From NCBI GenBank assembly GCA_026995265.1, contig JALWPC010000534.1:1-44869 (forward strand): a stretch of DNA of 44,869 nt, in the 5' to 3' direction. Position 1 is the first letter of the stretch; each line of letters starts with the position of its first letter. The notes below the pieces were generated by a model, which was not told the origin of the DNA, made no database searches, and saw only the letters and a program-made list of their open reading frames with translations. The stretch comes from Paracoccaceae bacterium. Its GTDB lineage: Bacteria; Pseudomonadota; Alphaproteobacteria; Rhodobacterales; Rhodobacteraceae. A program made the translations under genes and the position numbers. This document shows positions 38,347-44,869 of this stretch, one piece after another.

Positions 38347-39141
38347 ATGCAGCCACTCAGCGCGTTCCCCGCCGATATTGCCCGCAATATCACCTGCGTT
38401 TTCACCGATATTGATGACACCCTCACCCATGAGGGCCGCCTGCCCGCCAATGCTTACGCAGCACTGGAAGCCCTGCAAAGCGCGGGCATTCAGGTGGCCC
38501 CGATCACCGGCCGCCCCGCAGGCTGGTGTGATATGATCGCGCGTATGTGGCCGGTTGCGGGGGTGGTGGGCGAAAACGGGGCGTTTTATTTTTCCTACGA
38601 TACCGCCGGCAAAAAAATGTTGCGGGTGTATGATCTGGATGCGGCCACGCGGGCAAAAAACCGGGAAAAACTGGCCCGTATTCAAGCCCGGGTGCTGGCC
38701 GAAGTGCCGGGCTGCGCAGTGTCGGCCGACCAGCGTTACCGCGAGGCTGATCTGGCCATTGATTTCTGCGAAGATGTGCCGCCTCTGCCCGAGGCCGCCG
38801 TGCAGCGGATTGTCGATATTTTCGAGGCCGACGGCGCCATGGCGAAGGTCTCCTCTATCCATGTAAACGGCTGGTATGGCCGCTATGACAAACTCTCCAT
38901 GAGCCGCCGCTTTGCCGCCGAGCGGCTGGGTCTGGACCTTGAAACCGGTCGCAATCGCGTGGTTTTTTGTGGTGACAGCCCCAATGACAGCCCGATGTTT
39001 GCCGCTTTCCCCTATGCCTGCGGCGTGGCCAATGTGGCCGATTTTGCGGGTAAAATGGCGGCAATCCCCGCTTATATAGCCCCGTCTCGTGGCGGTGACG
39101 GTTTTGTGGAAATCGCCGACATGTTGCTATCGGCCCGCTAA
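38347..39141 (+). CDS. HAD-IIB family hydrolase (sugar-phosphatase-like)
   Basis: VFTDIDDTLTHEGRLPANAYAALEALQSAGIQVAPITGRPAGW...VVFCGDSPNDSPMFAAFP. Confidence 0.88.
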   Translation: MQPLSAFPADIARNITCVFTDIDDTLTHEGRLPANAYAALEALQSAGIQVAPITGRPAGWCDMIARMWPVAGVVGENGAFYFSYDTAGKKMLRVYDLDAATRAKNREKLARIQARVLAEVPGCAVSADQRYREADLAIDFCEDVPPLPEAAVQRIVDIFEADGAMAKVSSIHVNGWYGRYDKLSMSRRFAAERLGLDLETGRNRVVFCGDSPNDSPMFAAFPYACGVANVADFAGKMAAIPAYIAPSRGGDGFVEIADMLLSAR

Positions 39142-39180
39142 TACGCGCCCCAGACGATTGTCCCGAAACACCGTGCGGCG

Positions 39181-40263
39181 CTAGCGGTAGAGGAGCGAGC
39201 GGCCATCCGCGAATAAATGCACCTTTTCGGCAGGGGCGGTCAGGCGGATGGTCTGGCCACGCAGACCGTGCACAATGCCCGGCAGCTTGGCAATCACCGG
39301 CTCCCCCGATGTCGCGTCGAAATAGATTTGTGTCACCTCGCCGAGCAGTTCGGTGAAGTCCACTGTGCCGGTGAAAACCGGCCTGCCCTCGGTGGCCCGC
39401 AGGTCCTCGGGGCGCACGCCCACGCTCACCTGCCGGCCCATATCGGCTTCGGTGGTCGGGATGTCTGCCAGCGCCTCGCAGCCCTCTGCCAGTTGCACGC
39501 GGGTTTGCGGGCCTGTGGCAATAATCTCGCCGGGCCAGAGGTTCATGGCGGGGGAGCCGATGAAGCGGGCGACGAATTCGTTTTCGGGGCGCTCGTAGAG
39601 GTCCAAGGGGGTGCCGACTTGCGCAATGCCCTTGTTGGCCAGCACCACAATGCGGGAGGCCAGCGTCATCGCTTCCACCTGATCATGGGTCACATAAATC
39701 ATAGTGCTGTCCGGCATACTCTCCTTGAGCTGGGCGATTTCGATACGGGTGGCGACGCGCAGGGCGGCATCCAAGTTGGAAAGCGGTTCGTCAAACAGAT
39801 AAACCTTCGGGTCCCGCACAATCGAGCGGCCAATGGCGACGCGCTGGCGCTGGCCGCCAGACAGCGCCTTGGGCAGGCGGTCGAGGTAATCTTCGAGCTG
39901 GAGGATTTTGGCGGCTTTGGCCACGGCGGCCTCGATCTCGGCTTTGGGCTTTTTGGCCAGTTTCAGGGCAAAGGACATGTTTTCGCGCACCGTCATGTGC
40001 GGATAAAGCGCGTAGGACTGGAACACCATGGCAATGCCGCGCTCGGCGGGGGGGATGTTATTGACCACCACGCCGTCAATTTCCAACTCGCCGGCGGTGA
40101 TCTTCTCCAAGCCCGCCACCATGCGCAGCAGGGTGGATTTCCCGCAGCCCGAGGGGCCGACAAACACGATCAACTCGCCGGTTTTTATATCGAGGTTAAT
40201 GTTTTCCAGCACGCTCAAATCGCCGTAAGACTTTGCAATTCCTGTCATTTTCAGCTCGGCCAT
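39181..40263 (-). CDS. aglK: alpha-glucoside ABC transporter ATP-binding protein
   Basis: MalK/UgpC-type ATPase ([57 protein letters not shown]) downstream of an alpha-glucosidase. Confidence 0.92.
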   Translation of the reverse strand: MAELKMTGIAKSYGDLSVLENINLDIKTGELIVFVGPSGCGKSTLLRMVAGLEKITAGELEIDGVVVNNIPPAERGIAMVFQSYALYPHMTVRENMSFALKLAKKPKAEIEAAVAKAAKILQLEDYLDRLPKALSGGQRQRVAIGRSIVRDPKVYLFDEPLSNLDAALRVATRIEIAQLKESMPDSTMIYVTHDQVEAMTLASRIVVLANKGIAQVGTPLDLYERPENEFVARFIGSPAMNLWPGEIIATGPQTRVQLAEGCEALADIPTTEADMGRQVSVGVRPEDLRATEGRPVFTGTVDFTELLGEVTQIYFDATSGEPVIAKLPGIVHGLRGQTIRLTAPAEKVHLFADGRSLLYR

Positions 40264-40272
40264 AATGTGCTC

Positions 40273-41901
40273 CTATGGTTTGACGGCAAGGAATACCTGC
40301 CAGGGCTCAAGGGTGAGGCGGCCTTCGGGCGAAAGCGCGGCGCTGCCAAGCGCCCGCCCTATCGGCTGCCACTGGCCCGCAGGCAGGTCGGCCTGGCGCG
40401 GGGTGTCGCCAAGGTTGAAGGCGCAGAACAGGGTCTCGGTGCCTGTGCTGCGCGTAAAAGTAAGCACGCCAGTGCTGGAAAGCACCTGCATATCGCCCAC
40501 GCGCAGGGCGGGGTGGGCCTGCCGGAAGGCAATGGCGCGGCGGTAGTGGTGCAGGAGCGAGGCGGGGTCAGCCTCCGCGCTGGCGGCGGCGTGGCTCAGG
40601 TGCGCTTGCGGCACGGGGAGCCATGTTTTGGCGGCGCTTGAGAAGCCGCCGTTCTGGTTGCTTGACTCCCAGACCATCGGGGTGCGGCAGCCATCGCGGC
40701 CTTTGAATTCGGGCCAGAATTCAAGCCCGTAGGGGTCCTGAATGGCGTCAAACGGCACGTCGGCCTCGGGCAGGCCCAGTTCCTCGCCCTGATAAATACA
40801 GGCCGAGCCGCGCAGACACATTAGCAAGGTGGCAAAGCAGCGGTTGGCGGCATCATTCAGGCCCCAGCGGGATGTGTGGCGGGCGACGTCGTGGTTGGAA
40901 AAGGCCCAGCAGGCCCAGCCGTTGGCGGCCACGCGGTCGAGCTTGGCGAAAATCCCGGCTATGTCTGCGGCTTCGGGGCGGTGGCTGGCGAGGAGTTCAA
41001 AGGCGTAGCACATCTGCATCAGGTCGTCGCCCGCCGTGTATTCGCCGAGAATCTCCAGCCCGCGCTGGCTGTCGCCAACCTCGCCGACGGCGGCGGCGTT
41101 ATAGGGGTCCATCAGGGCGCGCAGGCGGCGCAGGAAGCCCAGCGTCTCGGGGCGGTTTTTGTCGTAGAGATGCTCCTGATAATTGTAAGGATTGACCGCA
41201 GGGGCGGTGAGGTCGTTGCGCTCGCTCTCCGGCAGGGCGGGGTTATCGCGCAGGGCCTGATCGGCGAAGTAGAAGTTGATGGTGTCGAGGCGGAAGCCGT
41301 TGACGCCGCGCTCCAGCCAGAAGCGGGCGATGTCGAGGAGTTCGTCCTGCACTTGCGGGTTGTGGAAGTTCAGGTCGGGCTGGCTGGTGAGGAAATTGTG
41401 CAGGTAATACTGGCAGCGCCGCCCCTCCCAATGCCACGCCGAGCCACCGAAGATGGAAAGCCAGTTATTGGGCGGGGTGCCGTCGGGCTTGGGGTCGGCC
41501 CAGACGTAATAGTCACTGTGGGGGTTTGGCTCGGCTTTGCGGCTCTCGATGAACCACGGGTGCTGATCTGAGGTGTGGCTGAACACCAGATCAATCATCA
41601 CCTTGAGGCCGAGGGCGTGAGCGGTTTCCACCACCGCGTCAAAGTCGGCGAGCGTGCCGAAAACGGGGTCCACATCGCGGAAATCCGAGACATCATAGCC
41701 GAAATCGGCCATGGGAGAGGTGAAAAACGGCGAGATCCAGATGGCGTCTACCCCGAGTTTAGCGATGTAAGGCAGGCGTTGCACAATGCCGCGCAGGTCG
41801 CCGATGCCATTGCCGGTGCTGTCCTGAAAGCTGCGCGGGTAGATTTGGTAAATCACCGCCCCGCGCCACCAGTTTTGCGCTGTGTTCATATGGTTTTCCA
41901 T
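40273..41901 (-). CDS. aglA: alpha-glucosidase (GH13)
   Basis: WWRGAVIYQIYPRSFQDSTGNGIGDLRGIVQRLPYIAKLGVDAIWISPFFTSPMADFGYDVSDF; GVNGFRLDTINFYF. Start ATG 41901 or 41889. Confidence 0.94.
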   Translation of the reverse strand: MENHMNTAQNWWRGAVIYQIYPRSFQDSTGNGIGDLRGIVQRLPYIAKLGVDAIWISPFFTSPMADFGYDVSDFRDVDPVFGTLADFDAVVETAHALGLKVMIDLVFSHTSDQHPWFIESRKAEPNPHSDYYVWADPKPDGTPPNNWLSIFGGSAWHWEGRRCQYYLHNFLTSQPDLNFHNPQVQDELLDIARFWLERGVNGFRLDTINFYFADQALRDNPALPESERNDLTAPAVNPYNYQEHLYDKNRPETLGFLRRLRALMDPYNAAAVGEVGDSQRGLEILGEYTAGDDLMQMCYAFELLASHRPEAADIAGIFAKLDRVAANGWACWAFSNHDVARHTSRWGLNDAANRCFATLLMCLRGSACIYQGEELGLPEADVPFDAIQDPYGLEFWPEFKGRDGCRTPMVWESSNQNGGFSSAAKTWLPVPQAHLSHAAASAEADPASLLHHYRRAIAFRQAHPALRVGDMQVLSSTGVLTFTRSTGTETLFCAFNLGDTPRQADLPAGQWQPIGRALGSAALSPEGRLTLEPWQVFLAVKP

Positions 41902-43046
41902 TACTTGACCGACCCCGCCAGCAGCCCGCGCACGAGGTATTTTTGCATGGCAAAGAACACCATGAGGGGCACGGCGATTGAAACGAAGGCCGAAGTGGCG
42001 AGGATTTCCCAGTTGCCGCCGCGTGTGCCCAGAAGCTCGACGATTTGCTTGGTCATCACCGTGGTGTCGCCGGTGCTGTCGATGAGAAATACCAGCGCCA
42101 CGAGGAGGTCGTTCCATGTCCAGAGGAACTGGAAAATGGCGAAGGAGGCCAGCGCGGGGAAGCTCAGCGGCAGGATAATTTTGGTGAAAATCTGGAACTC
42201 GGTGGCCCCGTCTACGCGGGCGTTCTCGATGATGTCGCGCGGCAGGCCGACCATGTAATTGCGCAACAGGTATATGGCCAGCGGTAGGCCAAAGCCCGTA
42301 TGCGCCAGCCACGCGCCAAGGTAGCCCTTGCCGATGCCGATTTCATTATGCAGCTTCAAGAGCGGAATCAGCGCCAGTTGCAAGGGCACCACGAGCAGGC
42401 CGACGATAACGGCAATCAGCAGCGCCCGCCCCGGGAACTCCATCCATGCCAGCGCATAGGCGGCGAAGGCGGCGATGACGATCGGGATGATGGTGGCGGG
42501 GATGGTGACGGTAAGAGTGTTGATGAAGGCCTTGGCCATGCCCTCGGCATTCTCGGGGTCAAACAGCACGTTCTGGTAGTTGCGCAGGGTGAATTCCGGC
42601 GGGGTGGTGGCGGTGACAAAGATGCGCTGGCCACGGCGGCCCGAAAACGGCTCGGTGTTTTCCATCCGGTAGCGTCCATCGGCCTGCACGGTGATGGTGC
42701 CGCCCTTTTTCAGGGGCGCGGTGTCGCCAGCGGTGTAGCTGTTGATCGCGCGCGAAGAAATGCCCCAGACGGAGATTTCGGCGGGTTTTTCCGGCGGGAA
42801 AAGCCGCCCTTCAATCACATAAAGCCCGCCCTCCTGCACCTGAAGCTCCGGCGCATCGGCGCGCAGGGTCAGGTTTTGCTGGGAGGGAAACATCGCCTTC
42901 CACCAGCCGCTGGTGGAAATCTGGTCAGCAGTGCGAAAGGAGGAAACCAGCAGCCCCACGGTGGGAAACAGCCACAGCGCCACCAAGGCCAGCACCGAAA
43001 TATGCACCGCCCATGAGAGGCTGGATTTTTGCCCTGCAATATCCAC
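41901..43046 (-). CDS. aglG: alpha-glucoside ABC transporter permease (AglG-like)
   Basis: EAA loop ENARVDGATEFQIFTKIILPLSFPALASFAIFQFLWTWNDLLVALVF. Confidence 0.9.
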   Translation of the reverse strand: MDIAGQKSSLSWAVHISVLALVALWLFPTVGLLVSSFRTADQISTSGWWKAMFPSQQNLTLRADAPELQVQEGGLYVIEGRLFPPEKPAEISVWGISSRAINSYTAGDTAPLKKGGTITVQADGRYRMENTEPFSGRRGQRIFVTATTPPEFTLRNYQNVLFDPENAEGMAKAFINTLTVTIPATIIPIVIAAFAAYALAWMEFPGRALLIAVIVGLLVVPLQLALIPLLKLHNEIGIGKGYLGAWLAHTGFGLPLAIYLLRNYMVGLPRDIIENARVDGATEFQIFTKIILPLSFPALASFAIFQFLWTWNDLLVALVFLIDSTGDTTVMTKQIVELLGTRGGNWEILATSAFVSIAVPLMVFFAMQKYLVRGLLAGSVK

Positions 43047-43055
43047 ACCGGCCCC

Positions 43056-44075
43056 CTATTTCATTTCTTTGCGCGCATTGCGCACGTTCCACACCAGAAT
43101 TGGTGTAACCAGCAGCATAATGACCATGGCGCTGGCCGAGCCGACGCCCCAATCATTGGCGCGAAACAGTTTGTCATACATGTAATTCGCCAGCACCTGC
43201 GTGCCCCACTGGCCGTTGGTCATGGCGAAAACGATGTCGAAAACCTTGAGCACCACGATGGTGATGGTGGTCCAGACCACCATAATCGTGCCCTTGATCT
43301 GCGGCACTTTGATTTTGAAAAACACCTGAAACGGGTTGGCCCCGTCGACGATCGCCGCTTCTATGGTTTCCTCGGGAATGCCGCGCAGGGCCGCGGACAG
43401 GATCACCATGGCAAAGCCGGTTTGAATCCAGACCAGCACCGCCATCAGGAAGAAATTGTTCCAGAACGGCACGGTAAGCCACGCAATGGGGGCCTCGCCG
43501 CCAAAGTAAAGGTAAAGCGCGTTGAGGATGCCGATTTGCTCCTGCTCAATCGGGCGCATGTCATAAACCAGCTTGAAGATCACCGCCGCGCCCACAAAAG
43601 AGATCGCCATGGGCATGAAGATCAGCGATTTGGCGATGTTGCCCCATTTCAGGCGGTCGGTGAGCTGCGCGGCCAGCAGGCCAAAGCCGGTGGCAAGGGC
43701 GGGGACCACAGCCAGCCACATGGCGTTGTTTTTCAGCGCTTCCCAGAATTTTGGCTGGTTGAGCATCTGGCGATAATTATCCAGGCCTACCCAAGCGTAA
43801 GCCGTGGTGCCATCGGGCAATGTGCTGCGCTCGGTCAGGGAAAGCCGCAGGGTTTCCACCACCGGATAAGCCAGATAGGTGCCAAGTGCCAAGAGCGCGG
43901 GGAGCAGGAAAAGCCAAGGGCGCACGATGTTGGCGCGGTTTATATTCCGGCCCGCGTTTTCCCCGCGCGCGGGGAAAAGCACCTTGTCGAGAAACTGGTT
44001 GGAGAGATAAAAATACCCGACACAGCCGCCCACACCGACGAGAATCGTGAGTATGCCTTGCAGTGCCGGATGCAT
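43056..44075 (-). CDS. aglF: alpha-glucoside ABC transporter permease (AglF-like)
   Basis: MalF-type permease; EEAT loop EETIEAAIVDGANPFQVFFKIKVPQIKGTIMVVW. Confidence 0.9.
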   Translation of the reverse strand: MHPALQGILTILVGVGGCVGYFYLSNQFLDKVLFPARGENAGRNINRANIVRPWLFLLPALLALGTYLAYPVVETLRLSLTERSTLPDGTTAYAWVGLDNYRQMLNQPKFWEALKNNAMWLAVVPALATGFGLLAAQLTDRLKWGNIAKSLIFMPMAISFVGAAVIFKLVYDMRPIEQEQIGILNALYLYFGGEAPIAWLTVPFWNNFFLMAVLVWIQTGFAMVILSAALRGIPEETIEAAIVDGANPFQVFFKIKVPQIKGTIMVVWTTITIVVLKVFDIVFAMTNGQWGTQVLANYMYDKLFRANDWGVGSASAMVIMLLVTPILVWNVRNARKEMK

Positions 44076-44123
44076 GTTTTCCCCTCCAATAGGTGGCCCG
44101 GCGCAGTGCCGGGCCAGCCTGGT

Positions 44124-44869
44124 TTACTTAATGGCATCCCAAGAGGCCTGAATGGCATCGGCCACATCCTGGGCCGCTTTGCCGCCGGCATAGTCAACCA
44201 TGCCTGTCCAGAAAGAGCCAGCACCAACGGCACCGGGCATCAGGTCTGACCCGTCAAAGCGGAAGGTGGTGGCATTCAGCAGAATGTCATTCATCTTCGC
44301 CAGAGTCGGATCGCCGAACACCGAGGTATCCACGCCCTTATGAGGTGTCAGGAAGCCGCCGCGGGCCATCCAGATCTCGTTGGCCTCGGGGGTTTCGAGG
44401 AAGGCGATCAGGTCTTGCGCGGCGGGGCTGTCATTGGTGATGGTCCAGACCGTACCCGCGCCAAGCACCGGCTTGCCGAGGTCTTTGTTTGCATAGGCAG
44501 GGAAGTAGAAGAAATCAGCGTCTTCGCCCACCGCGGTGCCCTCGGGGAAGAAGGCCGGAATGAAGCTGGCCTGGCGGTGCATGTAGCACTGCGGCGGCGA
44601 GCTGAACAGGCCTTTGGGGCTGTCGCGGAAATCGGTCGAGGCCACAGCCCCGGCCCCGCCGGCGACAAAGGCATCATTGCGGGCAAACCAGCCGAATTCC
44701 TCGATGGCGGCGACAACGCGCGGGTCGTTGAACGGCATGGCGTTGCTGACCCAATCGTCATAAACCGCAGGGGGCTGGGTGCGCAGCATCAGGTCTTCCA
44801 CCCAGTCGGTGGCAGGCCAGCCGGTGGCCCCGCCGGAGCCAAGGCCGATGCACCACGGGGTGCCGCCAT
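44124..44869 (-). CDS. aglE: alpha-glucoside ABC transporter substrate-binding protein (partial, 5' end outside window)
   Basis: Frame stays open to the window edge; position in aglEFGAK order; solute-binding features (WTITNDSPAAQDLIAFLETPEANEIWMARGGFLTPHKGV). Confidence 0.88.
   Translation of the reverse strand, partial: GGTPWCIGLGSGGATGWPATDWVEDLMLRTQPPAVYDDWVSNAMPFNDPRVVAAIEEFGWFARNDAFVAGGAGAVASTDFRDSPKGLFSSPPQCYMHRQASFIPAFFPEGTAVGEDADFFYFPAYANKDLGKPVLGAGTVWTITNDSPAAQDLIAFLETPEANEIWMARGGFLTPHKGVDTSVFGDPTLAKMNDILLNATTFRFDGSDLMPGAVGAGSFWTGMVDYAGGKAAQDVADAIQASWDAIK

Noticed and set aside
39217-40641. 474-aa plus-strand ORF antisense to aglK/aglA
   Set aside because: Shadow ORF with no domain; minus-strand ATPase and glucosidase are clear.
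43029-44249. 406-aa plus-strand ORF antisense to aglF
   Set aside because: Shadow ORF, biased His/Arg/Gly composition.
1-44869. Prophage, transposon, toxin-antitoxin or defence island
   Set aside because: No integrase, transposase, phage structural, restriction or typical defence genes recognised; the RecD-like helicase at 26778-28289 is alone and looks like a housekeeping gene.

Overview
The window looks like chromosomal DNA from an alphaproteobacterium, most likely Rhodobacteraceae/Roseobacter-type. This is inferred from gene content (Ccr/Ecm ethylmalonyl-CoA pathway, LuxI/LuxR, alphaproteobacterial tRNA-His features, 6S RNA next to a 5-FTHF cyclo-ligase). Modules, left to right: (1) polyamine uptake and gamma-glutamylation locus (two glutamine-synthetase-like genes flanking potFGHI, plus a PuuB-like oxidase); (2) FadL-like porin, cytochrome b561, a large glycosyltransferase; (3) candidate 6S RNA, 5-FTHF cyclo-ligase, small DUF6324-like protein, tRNA-His(GTG); (4) urease operon ureDA-[HD hydrolase]-BCEFG with a SpoT/MESH1-like HD protein translationally coupled between ureA and ureB; (5) CaiB/BaiF CoA-transferase, trxC, smc, FMN reductase, small lipoprotein, RecD-like helicase; (6) luxI-luxR quorum-sensing pair with a small ORF overlapping luxR and a perfect TTAA-N7-TTAA CtrA-type site upstream of luxI; (7) ccr, PlsB-like acyltransferase, ecm; (8) deoD, arsR/aqpS-like, MalY/PatB-like aminotransferase, HAD phosphatase; (9) aglEFGAK-type alpha-glucoside operon, with aglE cut by the window end. 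The strongest unexplained signal is a pair of related 4 x 11-bp tandem-repeat arrays at 21641-21684 and 31570-31613 (inverted), one in the caiB/trxC divergent region and one upstream of ccr. I see no CRISPR array, prophage or transposase. All calls come from reading the sequence and the supplied translations; no database search was run.
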